A stretch of 64,000 nucleotides of DNA. Source: Tenggerimyces flavus. Its GTDB lineage: Bacteria > Actinomycetota > Actinomycetes > Propionibacteriales > Actinopolymorphaceae. Under the pieces are notes generated by a model. It had not been told where the DNA came from. It searched no databases and was given only the letters and a program-made list of their open reading frames with translations. The stretch spans positions 2,170,001-2,234,000 of the forward strand of contig NZ_JAFBCM010000001.1 in assembly GCF_016907715.1 (NCBI RefSeq). The letters run 5' to 3'. This document shows positions 32,911 to 42,700 of the stretch, one piece after another; position 1 is the stretch's first letter; every line of letters starts with the position of its first letter. The position numbers and the translations under genes were made by a program.

Positions 32911-34698
32911 GTGACCCACGCCGACGCGCCACGGCCCGAATACCCGCGTCCTCAGTTCGTCCGGCCGGACTGGCTGAATCTCAACGGCCAGTGGCAGTTC
33001 GAGATCGACCGAGCCGACTCCGGGTTCGAGCGCGGACTCGTCGAGGCGGAGCTGAAGGGCGAGATCCTCGTCCCGTTCTGCCCCGAGTCCGAGCTGTCCG
33101 GAATCGGCGACGTCGACTGGATGGAAGCCGTTTGGTACCGCCGTACGGTGACGATCCCCGCGGACTGGGCGGGCCGCGACGTCCTGCTGCACTTCCAGGC
33201 GGTCGACCACGACGCGACGATCTGGGCGAACGGCAAGGAGATCGTCCGGCACCGCGGCGGCTGGACGCCGTTCACCGCCGACCTGACCGGGGTCGCCTCG
33301 GCCGGTGAGGACGTCACGATTGTCGTCCGGGCGCGCGACCCGAAGTCGGGATCGCAGGCGCGCGGCAAGCAGTCCGACCAGTACGGCAACTACGCCTGCC
33401 TCTACACGCGGACGACCGGCATCTGGCAGACCGTGTGGCTGGAGCCCGTACCGAAGAGCCGGCTCAAGCGGCCGCGCGTCACGCCCGACCTGGCGAACGG
33501 CGAGTTCCTGCTCGACCTGCCGCTGTCCGGGCCGCGGGCCGGGCTCTCCGTCCGCGCGACGCTCTCCGACCAGGCTGGCGAGATCACGACAGCGCAGGTG
33601 CGCGCGGACCTCGACCTCGCGCCGCGGCTGCGGCTCGCGATCCCCGAGGACCGGCGCCGGCAGTGGTCGATCGACGACCCGTTCCTGTACGACCTCACGC
33701 TCTCCCTGGTGGCGGCGGACGGCTCGGTGGTCGACTCGGTGACCTCGTACGCCGGCCTGCGGTCGGTGACGATCGAGGGCAAGGCGATCCTGCTCAACGG
33801 CCAGCCGGTGTTCCAGCGGCTGGTGCTCGACCAGGGCTACTACCCCGACGGCATCCTGACCGCGCCGTCGGACGAGGCTCTGGTGCGCGACATCGAGCTG
33901 TCGGTGGCGGCCGGGTTCAACGGCGCGCGGCTGCACCAGAAGGTGTTCGAGGAGCGGTTCCTGTACCACGCCGACCGGCTCGGCTACCTGGTGTGGGGCG
34001 AGTTCGGCGACTGGGGTTCGAACGTCGGCAAGACCGGCGACAACCAGCAGCCGACCGCGTCGTACGTCACCCAGTGGCTGGAGGCGGTCGAGCGCGACTA
34101 CTCGCACCCGTCGATCGTCGGCTGGTGCCCGTTGAACGAGACGCACCAGCACCTGCACGACCGGATCACCCAGCTGGACGACGTGACGCGGGCGATGTTC
34201 CTCGCCACGAAGGCCGCCGACCAGTCGCGGCCGGTGCTGGACACCTCGGGCTACTCGCACCGGGTGCTCGAGACGGACGTGTACGACTCGCACAACTACG
34301 AGCAGAACGTCGAGAAGTTCGCCGAGGCGATGTCGGGCCTTGCCGCGGGCGCACCGTACGCGAACGCGGGGCCGAACGTGCCGTTCTCCCAGCCGTACGC
34401 GGGCCAGCCGTACTTCTGCTCGGAGTTCGGCGGCATCTGGTGGAACCCGGACGCGCGCCCGGACGAGGACTCGTGGGGCTATGGAGAGCGGCCGCGGACG
34501 CTGGAGGAGTTCTACGCCCGCTTCGAAGGCCTGGTCGCGGTGCTGCTGGAGGACCCGCAGATGTTCGGGTACTGCTACACGCAGCTGACGGACGTCTATC
34601 AGGAGCAGAACGGGGTCTACCGCTTCGACCGTTCGGACAAGTTCGACCTGGCCCGGATCCGGGCCGCCCAGACGCAGACGGCAGCCATCGAGAAGTAG
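32911..34698 (+). CDS. Glycoside hydrolase family 2 (beta-galactosidase/glucuronidase-like)
   Basis: The 595-residue protein has the three GH2 core domains. These are the jelly-roll sugar-binding domain (residues about 15-175, WLNLNGQWQFEIDR, WYRRTVTIPADWAGRDVLLHFQAVDHDATIWANG), an Ig-like domain (about 185-285) and a TIM barrel (about 290-590). The acid/base Glu is in GWCPLNETHQHLHD and the nucleophile in YFCSEFGGIWW. It lacks the extra C-terminal domains of LacZ and has no signal peptide, so it acts inside the cell on an imported beta-linked oligosaccharide. GTG 32911 has GAGGAG upstream. A LacI-type palindrome (32875-32886) indicates sugar control. Confidence 0.93.
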   Translation: MTHADAPRPEYPRPQFVRPDWLNLNGQWQFEIDRADSGFERGLVEAELKGEILVPFCPESELSGIGDVDWMEAVWYRRTVTIPADWAGRDVLLHFQAVDHDATIWANGKEIVRHRGGWTPFTADLTGVASAGEDVTIVVRARDPKSGSQARGKQSDQYGNYACLYTRTTGIWQTVWLEPVPKSRLKRPRVTPDLANGEFLLDLPLSGPRAGLSVRATLSDQAGEITTAQVRADLDLAPRLRLAIPEDRRRQWSIDDPFLYDLTLSLVAADGSVVDSVTSYAGLRSVTIEGKAILLNGQPVFQRLVLDQGYYPDGILTAPSDEALVRDIELSVAAGFNGARLHQKVFEERFLYHADRLGYLVWGEFGDWGSNVGKTGDNQQPTASYVTQWLEAVERDYSHPSIVGWCPLNETHQHLHDRITQLDDVTRAMFLATKAADQSRPVLDTSGYSHRVLETDVYDSHNYEQNVEKFAEAMSGLAAGAPYANAGPNVPFSQPYAGQPYFCSEFGGIWWNPDARPDEDSWGYGERPRTLEEFYARFEGLVAVLLEDPQMFGYCYTQLTDVYQEQNGVYRFDRSDKFDLARIRAAQTQTAAIEK

Positions 34699-34705
34699 CA
34701 GTCCC

Positions 34706-34762
34706 GTCCCTGTATGTCGCCGGGCAGCTCGCGTCAAGCGAGGCCCGGCGACACACAGGGAC
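34706..34762. terminator. Long-stem hairpin between convergent genes
   Basis: 20-nt arms at 34706-34725 and 34743-34762 (GTCCCTGTATGTCGCCGGGC and its complement with one mismatch), 8 bp after the GH2 stop and before the convergent DUF3800-like gene. No U-tract. Confidence 0.6.
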
Positions 34763-34873
34763 ACGGGTTCTGCGCTATTCTGAACGCAGGTGGACGTCGT
34801 GGGCGTTCACAAGACGTAGGGCCCGACCGACCTGGGGCATGACCGGGAGGCGGGCCCGGCGCGTTTCTTGAGG

Positions 34874-35446
34874 TCAGCAACCCGAATCGATCTCGATGTC
34901 GTAGACAACCTCGCCCAGGGCTTCACGCCCGTATCTTTCGACGCCGAGCCGGTGCGCGCGGCAGGCGCCGGCGACGATGTCCGCCACCCAGAGCAGCGGT
35001 TCGGTCTCGCCCCTCAGGTGCTCGATCCGGAACCCCACGCCTTTCGGCAGGTTGTACCGGGCTCCCTGAACTGTCCGCACGTCGCGCTTGTCCAATTGCG
35101 GGCCTCGGGACTCTGCGCGCAGACAGGTGACCTGAAGGTTGGACAGCTCATGCACCAGGCGCGTCAGACAGGCCACTCTGGCTCGTTCCTGCCGACGGTG
35201 GGGAACGGGTGCCGCGATGGTCACGATGTGAAGACCACCCAGCCCGGCTACGACATCGGCGGCTTTCCGGCGCTCGCCGGACTCCATCTGGCTCCAATGG
35301 AGCTTGCCGATGCGCGGACCTCGCAGGGCGAGCATCGCGGTGCGAGCGTCGTCGACCTCACCGTCGAACACGGCCGCGGACACGACATACACGCCTTCGC
35401 GGTCTGATTCCGCGAAGGACTCGTCTGCCCAGGCGTCGTGCGACAT
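34874..35446 (-). CDS. DUF3800-like protein (RNase H-like fold)
   Basis: The 190-residue protein has an N-terminal WADESF block (compare the DUF3800 DESG motif), a middle LHWSQMESGERRKAADVV and a C-terminal LLWVADIVAGACRAHR (the ADxxAG helix of the family). DUF3800 proteins resemble RNase H-like nucleases and are scattered beside mobile and defence genes. No partner gene is seen here. ATG 35446 has TACGCT at leaderless spacing. It is convergent with the GH2 gene. Confidence 0.65.
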   Translation of the reverse strand: MSHDAWADESFAESDREGVYVVSAAVFDGEVDDARTAMLALRGPRIGKLHWSQMESGERRKAADVVAGLGGLHIVTIAAPVPHRRQERARVACLTRLVHELSNLQVTCLRAESRGPQLDKRDVRTVQGARYNLPKGVGFRIEHLRGETEPLLWVADIVAGACRAHRLGVERYGREALGEVVYDIEIDSGC

Positions 35447-35585
35447 GGCGAGAGCGTAGGGCCGCGCACCGACACGGGTCGGTCAAGCGCTGACGATCAC
35501 GGACGACGGGCCGGAGGCGTCTCGCGCTGTTTCGACGGGTGGAACGACGCTTCCGGAACCGGTCTGCCAGGGCTGGACGAGCCGG

Positions 35586-35628
35586 TTGACCGGTGGGCGG
35601 ACGTGCCGCATGCTCGTGAAACGATTCA
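35586..35628 (+). promoter_or_regulatory. Promoter and LacI-type operator of the rhamnose operon
   Basis: TTGACC (35586-35591), a 17-nt spacer and CATGCT (35609-35614) precede the inverted repeat TGAAACGATTCA (35617-35628), which covers the expected start site. The repeat matches the GH78 operator (TGAAAGGTTTCA) at 10 of 12 positions. Repression by a LacI-type rhamnose regulator is inferred. Confidence 0.55.
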
Positions 35629-35686
35629 TGACCTTGTCAGGGGGCATGGACGGGCGACCGGGTGTGGGGCGGAGGGGTACGAGCCG

Positions 35687-36007
35687 ATGCGACGGGTCTG
35701 CTTCCTGCTCCGCGTCAAGCCGGACCGGCTCGAGGAGTACCGCGAACGGCACCGCCACGTCTGGCCGGAGATGCGTCAGGCGCTCCGCGAGACGGGCTGG
35801 GGCAACTACACGCTGTTCCTCAAGGACGACGGCCTGCTGGTCGGCTACCTCGAGACCGACGACTTCGACCAGGCCCTCGCCGGCATGGCGGCCAGGGACG
35901 TCAACGCCAGGTGGCAGGCGGAGATGGCGGAGTTCTTCGTCGAGCTCGATTCCGGCGCCGCCGACGGTGACATCCGCCCCCTCGACGAGGTCTTCCACCT
36001 CGACTAG
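35687..36007 (+). CDS. rhaM: L-rhamnose mutarotase
   Basis: The 106-residue ferredoxin-like protein interconverts alpha- and beta-L-rhamnose and so feeds the isomerase. Family blocks: MRRVCFLLRVKPDRLEEYRERHRHVWPEM (Tyr and His of the active site), NYTLFLKDDGLLVGYLE, and the closing WQAEMAEFFVEL. ATG 35687 has GGAGG upstream. It is the first gene of rhaM-rhaI-rhaD-rhaB and lies behind the operator at 35617-35628. Confidence 0.93.
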   Translation: MRRVCFLLRVKPDRLEEYRERHRHVWPEMRQALRETGWGNYTLFLKDDGLLVGYLETDDFDQALAGMAARDVNARWQAEMAEFFVELDSGAADGDIRPLDEVFHLD

Positions 36008-36038
36008 GCCCACGAGCACAAAGAGGAGCTGAAGGCCC

Positions 36039-37205
36039 ATGGCATCGACCGACGCGGTGAAAGCAGCGCTCAAGGCGCAGCACATCGAGACGCCGTCGTG
36101 GGCCTACGGCAACTCCGGCACGCGGTTCAAGGTGTTCGCGCAGGAGGGCATCCCGCGCAACGCATACGAGAAGGTCGACGACGCCGCGCTGGTCAACGAG
36201 GTCACCGGCGTCGCGCCGAGCATCGCGCTGCACATCCCCTGGGACAAGGTCGACGACTACGCCGACCTGTCCAAGCACGCGAACGACAAGGGCATCACGC
36301 TCGGCGCGATCAACCCGAACGTCTTCCAGGAGGACGACTACAAGCTCGGCAGCGTCTGCAACCCCGACCCCGCGATCCGCGCGAAAGCCATCGACCACCT
36401 CAAAGAGTGCGTCGACATCATGGACGCCACCGGGTCGGAGATCCTCAGCCTCTGGTTCGCCGACGGCATCAACTACCCGGGGCAGGATTCCCTCAGGGCA
36501 AGGCAAGATCGGCTCGCCGAAGCACTGCAGGCCGCGTACGACCGGCTGAGCGACGAGCAGCGCATGCTGGTCGAGTACAAGTTCTTCGAGCCCGCGTTCT
36601 ACGCCACCGACATTCCGGACTGGGGAACGTCGTACGCCCATTGCGCGACGCTCGGGGACAAGGCGCAGGTACTCGTCGATACGGGACATCACGCGCCCGG
36701 CACCAACATCGAGTTCATCGTCGCGTTCCTGCTCCGGCAGGGAAAGCTCGGCGGCTTCCACTTCAACAGCCGCTTCTACGCCGACGACGACCTCATGGTC
36801 GGCGCGGCGGACCCGTTCCAGCTGTTCCGGATCATGCACGAGATCGTGCGGGCCGGCGCGCTGGACAAGGCCGCGAACGTCGCGTTCATGCTCGACCAGT
36901 GCCACAACCTCGAGCCCAAGGTCCCCGCGATGATCCGTTCGGTGATGAACGTGCAGGAGGCCACCGCGAAGGCGCTGCTCGTCGACGCCGACGCGCTCGA
37001 GGAGGCGCAGCGCGACGGCGATGTCCTGGGCGGGAACGCCGCGGTGATGGACGCGTTCAACACCGACGTCCGCCCGCTCCTGCGAGAAGTCCGCGAAGAG
37101 CTGGGCCTCGACCCCGACCCGCTCGCCGCGTACAAGCGTTCCGGCCATGCCGAACGGGTCCGCGAGGAACGCAAGGACGGTCAGGCGGCAGGATGGGGAG
37201 CATGA
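36039..37205 (+). CDS. rhaI: L-rhamnose isomerase
   Basis: The 388-residue TIM-barrel aldose-ketose isomerase converts L-rhamnose to L-rhamnulose. It is of the actinobacterial/Pseudomonas RhaI type. Metal-site segments are [27 protein letters not shown] and [25 protein letters not shown]; substrate-loop block [24 protein letters not shown] 36039 has GAGGAG upstream, 31 bp after rhaM. It overlaps the next gene by 4 bp (ATGA), indicating tight coupling. Confidence 0.95.
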   Translation: MASTDAVKAALKAQHIETPSWAYGNSGTRFKVFAQEGIPRNAYEKVDDAALVNEVTGVAPSIALHIPWDKVDDYADLSKHANDKGITLGAINPNVFQEDDYKLGSVCNPDPAIRAKAIDHLKECVDIMDATGSEILSLWFADGINYPGQDSLRARQDRLAEALQAAYDRLSDEQRMLVEYKFFEPAFYATDIPDWGTSYAHCATLGDKAQVLVDTGHHAPGTNIEFIVAFLLRQGKLGGFHFNSRFYADDDLMVGAADPFQLFRIMHEIVRAGALDKAANVAFMLDQCHNLEPKVPAMIRSVMNVQEATAKALLVDADALEEAQRDGDVLGGNAAVMDAFNTDVRPLLREVREELGLDPDPLAAYKRSGHAERVREERKDGQAAGWGA

Positions 37206-39232
37206 CCCACCCCGAAGTCCAGCACCTGCTCGACCGCAGCAATCGGCTCGGCGCCGATCCGCGGAACACCAACTATGCCGGCGGAAACACCTCCTGCAAG
37301 GCGACCGCGACCGACCCGGTGACGAACGGCGACGTCGAGCTGCTCTGGGTCAAGGGCTCCGGCGGCGACCTCGGGACACTGAAGGAGAGCGGCCTCGCCG
37401 CGCTCCGGCTCGACCGCATGCGGGCCCTCGTCGACGTCTACCAAGGCGTCGACACCGAGGACGACATGGTCGCTGCGTTCGACTTCTGCCTGCATGGCAA
37501 GGGCGGAGCGGCTCCGTCGATCGACACCGCGATGCACGGGCTCGTCGACGCCGCGCATGTCGACCATCTGCACCCGGACGCCGGCATCGCGTTCGCTACG
37601 GCAGCCGACGGCGAGGCATTGACCAAGGAGTGCTTCGGGGAACGGGTCGCCTGGGTGCCGTGGCGGCGGCCAGGATTCCAATTGGGCTTGGACATCGCGC
37701 GGATCCGGCGCGAGCACCCCGAGGCGATCGGGGTGATCCTCGGCGGGCACGGCATCACCGCGTGGGGTGCGACGTCGGAGGAGTGCGAGGCGCACTCGCT
37801 GGAGATCATCCGGTGGTGTCAAACCTACATTGACGAACGTGGCCGGCCCGATCCGTTCGGCGCGGTTGTCCATGAGCCGTTGGAAGAAGTCGAACGCCGG
37901 CGCCGCGCGGCAGCGCTGTTCCCGTTGCTGCGCGGGCTCGCGTCGACGGACAAGCCGCAGGTCGGGCACTTCACCGACTCCCATCCGGTGCTCGATTTCC
38001 TCGCCAGGGAACGGCATCCGGAGCTCGCCGCGCTCGGTACCTCCTGCCCGGACCACTTCCTGCGGACGAAGGTTCGCCCGCTCGTCCTCGACCTTCCGCC
38101 GGATGTGCCGCTGGACCAGACGTACGAACGTCTCCGCGAGCTGCACGCCGCGTACCGCGACGACTACCGCGCCTACTACGAGCGTTACGCAGACGAGAGC
38201 TCACCGGCCATGCGGGGCGCGGATCCGGCGATCGTGCTCGTGCCCGGCGTCGGCATGTTCAGCTTCGGCAAGGACAAGCAGACCGCCCGCGTGGCCGCCG
38301 AGTTCTACACCAACGCGATCAATGTGATGCGCGGCGCCGAGGCGATCTCGACGTACCAGCCGATCGAGGAACGCGAGAAGTTCCGCATCGAGTACTGGCA
38401 GCTCGAAGAGGCCAAGCTGCAGCGGATGCCCAAGCCCAAGCCGCTGGCGACGCGGATCGCGTTCGTCACCGGCGCCGGGTCGGGCATCGGCCGCGCGATC
38501 GCCGAACGACTGGCCGCCGAGGGCGCGTGTGTGGTTGTCGCGGACCTGAACGCGGAGGCGGCGGCGACGGTCGCCGCGGAGATCGGCAACGCCGACGTCG
38601 CCGTACCGGTGACGGTCGACGTGACGAACGAGGAGCAGATCGACGAGGCGCTGCGTCAAGCCGTGGTTGCGTTCGGCGGCGTCGACCTGATCGTCAACAA
38701 CGCCGGGCTGTCAATCTCGAAGCCCTTGCTGGAAACGACTCTCGCCGACTGGGACCTGCAGCACGACGTGATGGCGCGGGGCTCGTTCCTCGTCTCGCGT
38801 GCGGCCGCGCGGGTGCTGATCGAGCAGGAGCTCGGCGGCGACATCGTCTACATCTCGTCGAAGAACAGCGTCTTCGCCGGGCCGAACAACGTCGCCTACA
38901 GCGCGGCGAAGGCGGACCAGGCGCACCAGGTGCGGCTGCTCGCCGCGGAGCTCGGGCAGTTCGGCGTACGGGTGAACGGCATCAACCCGGACGGCGTGGT
39001 GAAGGGCTCGGGCATCTTCGCGAGCGGATGGGGCGCGCAACGTGCAGCTGTGTATGGCGTTCCGGAGGAGAAGCTCGGCGAGTACTACGCGCAACGCACG
39101 TTGCTGAAGAAGGAAGTGCTGCCTTCGCACGTGGCGGCAGCGGTGTTCGCGCTGGTGGCGGGTGATCTCGCGCAGACGACCGGGCTGCACGTTCCGGTCG
39201 ACTCCGGCGTCGCGGCGGCGTTCCTCCGGTGA
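37202..39232 (+). CDS. rhaD: Bifunctional rhamnulose-1-phosphate aldolase / short-chain dehydrogenase
   Basis: The 676-residue fusion has a class II aldolase/adducin domain (residues about 1-390; [28 protein letters not shown] with zinc-binding His, [13 protein letters not shown]) and an SDR domain (about 415-676; [43 protein letters not shown] with catalytic Tyr and Lys). Family knowledge: the aldolase cleaves rhamnulose-1-phosphate to dihydroxyacetone phosphate and L-lactaldehyde, and the SDR part oxidises lactaldehyde. ATG 37202 overlaps the rhaI stop; ATG 37193 is possible. Confidence 0.95.
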   Translation: MTHPEVQHLLDRSNRLGADPRNTNYAGGNTSCKATATDPVTNGDVELLWVKGSGGDLGTLKESGLAALRLDRMRALVDVYQGVDTEDDMVAAFDFCLHGKGGAAPSIDTAMHGLVDAAHVDHLHPDAGIAFATAADGEALTKECFGERVAWVPWRRPGFQLGLDIARIRREHPEAIGVILGGHGITAWGATSEECEAHSLEIIRWCQTYIDERGRPDPFGAVVHEPLEEVERRRRAAALFPLLRGLASTDKPQVGHFTDSHPVLDFLARERHPELAALGTSCPDHFLRTKVRPLVLDLPPDVPLDQTYERLRELHAAYRDDYRAYYERYADESSPAMRGADPAIVLVPGVGMFSFGKDKQTARVAAEFYTNAINVMRGAEAISTYQPIEEREKFRIEYWQLEEAKLQRMPKPKPLATRIAFVTGAGSGIGRAIAERLAAEGACVVVADLNAEAAATVAAEIGNADVAVPVTVDVTNEEQIDEALRQAVVAFGGVDLIVNNAGLSISKPLLETTLADWDLQHDVMARGSFLVSRAAARVLIEQELGGDIVYISSKNSVFAGPNNVAYSAAKADQAHQVRLLAAELGQFGVRVNGINPDGVVKGSGIFASGWGAQRAAVYGVPEEKLGEYYAQRTLLKKEVLPSHVAAAVFALVAGDLAQTTGLHVPVDSGVAAAFLR

Positions 39233-40587
39233 GCCCGTTCGTCGCTGCGGCCGTCGACCTCGGAGCGTCGAGCGGGCGGGTGCTGCGCGGTGAGATCGGG
39301 CCGGATGTCCTTGCGGCCAAGGTCGTTCATCGATTCCCGAACGAGCCGGTCGAGGGTCCGCGGCTGACCTGGGATCTGGACGGTCTCTGGGGCGGCATCC
39401 AGGAAGGTCTCCAGGCGGCCGGCGCGGTCCAGTCGATCGGCGTGGACTCGTGGGGCGTGGACTACGGCCTGCTCGACGAGCGTGGCGCCTTGATCGCGCC
39501 GCCCGTGCACTACCGGGACAACCGGACCGACGGCGTGATGGAACGTGTACGTGCGTCGCTCGGGGACGCGGCGCTGTACGAGCAGACCGGCCTGCAGTTC
39601 ATGCAGTTCAACACGATCTACCAGCTGCTCGCCGAGGACCCAGAGCTGCTCGAGCGGGCGCGGACGATGCTCCTGATCCCCGACCTGATCGGGCACAAGC
39701 TGACAGGGTCGATCGGCGCGGAACGTACGAACGTGTCCACCACGCAGCTCTACGACCAGGGGACGCGCAGCTGGGCGACAGATCTCGCGTCCAGCTTGGG
39801 GATTCCGACGGGGATCCTGCCGCCGCTGCGGGAGCCGGGCGACGTACTCGGAACGTGGCAGGGCGCAAGGGTGACGGCCGTGGCGTCGCACGACACGGCG
39901 TCGGCCGTGGTGGCGGTGCCGGCGGAGGGCGAGCGGTTCGCCTACATCTCCTGTGGGACCTGGTCGTTGGTCGGCGTGGAGCTGGCGTCGCCCGTACTCA
40001 CGGCCGAGAGCCTGGCGGCGAACTTCACCAACGAGGTGGGCGTCGACGGGACGATTCGCTTTCTGCGCAACGTGATGGGGCTGTGGCTGCTGCAGGAGTG
40101 CATGCGCTGGTGGGCGCCGCCGTTGGAGTGGCTGCTTGAGCAGGCGGCGCGCGAGCCGGGCGGGCGGTTCGTGGTGGACGCGGAGTCGGAGGAGTTCCTC
40201 GCGCCGGGGAACATGCCGGAGCGGATCCAGGCGTACTGCGCGCGGACGGGCCAGCCGGTCCCGCGGACGGCGGCCGAGATCACCCGCTGCATCCTGGACA
40301 GCCTGGCTGTCGCCCATGCGCGGAACGTGCGAGCGGCGTCGCGGCTGTCGGGGCAGCCGGTCGACGCGGTGCACATCGTGGGTGGCGGGTCGCAGAACGC
40401 GTTGCTCTGCCAGCTCACGGCCGACGCGAGCGGTCTCCCCGTCCTGGCCGGCCCGGTGGAGGCGACGGCGCTGGGCAACCTCCTGGTCCAGGCCCGTGCG
40501 GCGGGAGTCGTCGAGAGCCGTCAACAGGGACGGGAGTTCGTGCGGAGGACGCAGGAGCTGCGGCGGTATACACCCAGAGACAGCTAA
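39229..40587 (+). CDS. rhaB: Rhamnulokinase
   Basis: The 452-residue FGGY-family kinase phosphorylates L-rhamnulose at O-1 with ATP. N-terminal block AAVDLGASSGRVLRG (phosphate 1 loop), IGVDSWGVDYGLLDERG, PDLIGHKLTGSIGAERTNVSTTQLYD, the ATPase core SHDTASAVVAVPAEG and ISCGTWSLVGVE, and the adenosine loop VDAVHIVGGGSQNALLCQL. The GTG start overlaps the rhaD stop (GTGA), so all four rha genes form one operon. An unrelated exported peptidase follows 89 bp later. Confidence 0.95.
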   Translation: MSPFVAAAVDLGASSGRVLRGEIGPDVLAAKVVHRFPNEPVEGPRLTWDLDGLWGGIQEGLQAAGAVQSIGVDSWGVDYGLLDERGALIAPPVHYRDNRTDGVMERVRASLGDAALYEQTGLQFMQFNTIYQLLAEDPELLERARTMLLIPDLIGHKLTGSIGAERTNVSTTQLYDQGTRSWATDLASSLGIPTGILPPLREPGDVLGTWQGARVTAVASHDTASAVVAVPAEGERFAYISCGTWSLVGVELASPVLTAESLAANFTNEVGVDGTIRFLRNVMGLWLLQECMRWWAPPLEWLLEQAAREPGGRFVVDAESEEFLAPGNMPERIQAYCARTGQPVPRTAAEITRCILDSLAVAHARNVRAASRLSGQPVDAVHIVGGGSQNALLCQLTADASGLPVLAGPVEATALGNLLVQARAAGVVESRQQGREFVRRTQELRRYTPRDS

Positions 40588-40676
40588 CGGCGATTCCCCA
40601 GGCCCGCAGGGGCCTTTCCCCGATGCGCCCTCACCTCCGCCCGGGACAGGCTTGCCGAACGAGCCTGGGAGGACAC

Positions 40677-41960
40677 ATGTCGAACTCGAAACCTCGCGCC
40701 GTCGGTCGGCGCGTACTGCTTGGTGGCGCCGCGGCCGTGGTCGCGGGAGCCGGAATCGTGCACGGTGGGGCGGCGTACGCTGGCCGTCCAATGGATCCGA
40801 TCGAGGAGTCGATCGATGCCCTGGTGGGCAAGCGGGAGCGTGGCCTGATCGCGCTGCGCCGTGATATCCACGAGCACCCCGAGACCGCCGGACAGGAACG
40901 GCGAACGGCTGCGCTGGTGGCTAGCCGACTCCGGGCCGCGGGGCTCGACGTACGCACGGGCGTCGGAGGGCACGGCGTCGTTGGCGTTCTCACCGGCGTA
41001 CGCCCCGGCCGGACCGTCGCGTACCGCGCGGACATGGACGCGGTCCCGCCGGCCGACCAGCTCGGAGGCGACGGCGCCGCACCTGCCCACCTGTGCGGAC
41101 ACGACCTGCACACCACGATCGGCGTGGGCATCGCCGAGGTGCTGGCGAGCCTGCGCCGCCGGCTCAGTGGCAAGGTCGTGTTCGTCTTCCAACCCGCCGA
41201 GGAGAACCTGACCGGCGCCGCCGCGATGCTCGGAGACGGCGTGTTCCGAGGCGCCCGGCCAGCCGAGATCCACGCGTTGCACTGCGGGCCGTTGCCGGTC
41301 GGGCACTTCGCCGTCATGCCCGGATACGGCTATCCGGGCCAGGACCACGGCGTCATCACCGTCACCGGCGCCGACGCGATCCCGCGGGCGCGGCAGCTCG
41401 CCGCCGACCTCAGCGCGCTCGGCACGGTGTCGCCGCCCATCACGCCGGAGGATCTCGAACAGTTCCTGGTGGACGCGGGGACGCCGAACGGGCCGCTGTC
41501 GGAGTTCATCTTCCTGCAGGCCGGCGTGTCCGACACCGCCACCGCCGACCGGGCCGAGGTACGGGTTTCGTACCGCTGCTGGCCGGAGGAACGGTACGTC
41601 CGGATCCGCGGCACCATCCGCCGGCTCGCGGCGTCGGCGGGCGCCTCCGCGCCCTTCACCGATGACCCGTTCCCCGCCTTGAAGGTCCCGGAGCGCGACG
41701 GTCGGGCCGTGCGGCGCTACCTGCGCGGCCGGCTCGGCCGCGGGCGGGTGAGCACGATGTACGCCTCGATCCCGTTCCGCGGCGAGGACTTCGCGCTGTT
41801 CTTCGACCGGCTCCCGGGTACCTACTCCTACCTCGGCGTCCGGGCACCCGGCGCTGGAGTCGAGACCAGCTATCCGCATCTCGCGACGTTCGACCCGGAC
41901 GAGCGCGCGATCGGCCACGGCGTCCGCGCGATGGCCGGCTGGCTCGCGACCCGCACCTGA
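40677..41960 (+). CDS. Exported M20D-family amidohydrolase (hippurate hydrolase-like)
   Basis: The 427-residue protein has a twin-arginine-like signal (VGRRVLLGGAAAVVAGAGIV, cleavage near AYAG) and an M20 metallopeptidase fold. Metal-binding blocks are LCGHDLHTTIG, FQPAEENLTGAAAML (catalytic Glu pair), LHCGPLPVGH and GEDFALFFDRLPGTYSYLGV. Family members cleave N-acyl amino acids or aminoacyl conjugates. GGGAGG lies just before ATG 40677. Its position behind rhaB may mean read-through from the rhamnose operon, though no functional link is obvious. A 19-bp perfect hairpin follows. Confidence 0.9.
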   Translation: MSNSKPRAVGRRVLLGGAAAVVAGAGIVHGGAAYAGRPMDPIEESIDALVGKRERGLIALRRDIHEHPETAGQERRTAALVASRLRAAGLDVRTGVGGHGVVGVLTGVRPGRTVAYRADMDAVPPADQLGGDGAAPAHLCGHDLHTTIGVGIAEVLASLRRRLSGKVVFVFQPAEENLTGAAAMLGDGVFRGARPAEIHALHCGPLPVGHFAVMPGYGYPGQDHGVITVTGADAIPRARQLAADLSALGTVSPPITPEDLEQFLVDAGTPNGPLSEFIFLQAGVSDTATADRAEVRVSYRCWPEERYVRIRGTIRRLAASAGASAPFTDDPFPALKVPERDGRAVRRYLRGRLGRGRVSTMYASIPFRGEDFALFFDRLPGTYSYLGVRAPGAGVETSYPHLATFDPDERAIGHGVRAMAGWLATRT

Positions 41961-41964
41961 GGTG

Positions 41965-42008
41965 AAGCGCCTTTCCTGTGCGGGGATCTCCGCACAGGAA
42001 AGGCGCTT
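41965..42008. terminator. Perfect 19-bp hairpin between convergent genes
   Basis: Arms AAGCGCCTTTCCTGTGCGG (41965-41983) and its exact complement (41990-42008) around a 6-nt loop. It starts 5 bp after the amidohydrolase stop and ends 12 bp before the stop of the convergent small secreted protein. Confidence 0.75.
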
Positions 42009-42020
42009 AGTGGTTGTCGA

Positions 42021-42449
42021 TCAGGGATTCCAGCAACCGCTGTTGCTGAGTGGCAATGCCTTCACGTCCCAGCTGCTGTTGCCGAAAAGAAGGTGCCTTC
42101 CGTTGGGGAAGTTGAACGCGTCGGCCCGGAAGAAGTTGACCTCCCCGAGGTCTCCCGCGCCCGGAGGGTTCTGCTCGGTTCCCCTGAGCCAGATACGGAA
42201 TCTCACGCAGTATCCCGGTCCCACATAGATGCCCGCCGTCGTCGGCCAGCCCGAGAAACGCCCGGCTGGAATCAGTGCGTCGTACTTTCCGGGAACGTTG
42301 TAAACGCCGTCGTACCAGCGGATCGCGCCAATGTCGTAGGAGCCGGTGTTGCGAACTTCGATGGCGTCCGCCGAAGCCGCGGTCGGTGTCAGGAAAGTCA
42401 GAAGTCCTGCGACCAGAGCAATGACGGGTGCCCATGCCAGTTTTCTCAT
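42021..42449 (-). CDS. Small secreted protein, unknown function
   Basis: The 142-residue protein has a clear Sec signal peptide (MRKLAWAPVIALVAGLLTFL, cleavage after PTAASA). The mature part of about 114 residues is Gly/Asn/aromatic-rich, beta-type, with two Cys (GYCVRF and SGCWNP) that may form a disulfide. Motifs: EVRNTGSYDIGAIRWYDGVYNVPG and VNFFRADAFNFPNGRHLLFG. I recognise no family; carbohydrate-binding or surface roles are possible. ATG 42449 has GGAGGGA upstream, which decides the start. Confidence 0.75.
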   Translation of the reverse strand: MRKLAWAPVIALVAGLLTFLTPTAASADAIEVRNTGSYDIGAIRWYDGVYNVPGKYDALIPAGRFSGWPTTAGIYVGPGYCVRFRIWLRGTEQNPPGAGDLGEVNFFRADAFNFPNGRHLLFGNSSWDVKALPLSNSGCWNP

Positions 42450-42700
42450 GAGTTCCCTCCCGTTGGATGTGAGGGCGCGCTTGTACAACGTTGATAAGAG
42501 TCGTCAGCGCATCCCCGATTTCAGTGAGAGGAACGTAACCGTGGGCCGGTGGCGGCGTGCTGGCGCGTTCTCGTATGTGAACGCCGGGCGCGGACGGACG
42601 CAGTTGCCGTGGGCAAGGGTTGTTCGGCCGGCTGACGGCTTCTTCGCTATCCGAGAAACGCCGGGCTATGGTGCGCGCGGTCGGTGAGAGGAGCGGGACG

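Noticed and set aside
36098-37201. Upstream in-frame extension of the aldolase/SDR gene through most of rhaI
   Set aside because: The extension translates to an Arg-rich shadow of rhaI; the aldolase domain begins normally at ATG 37202 with a 4-bp overlap.
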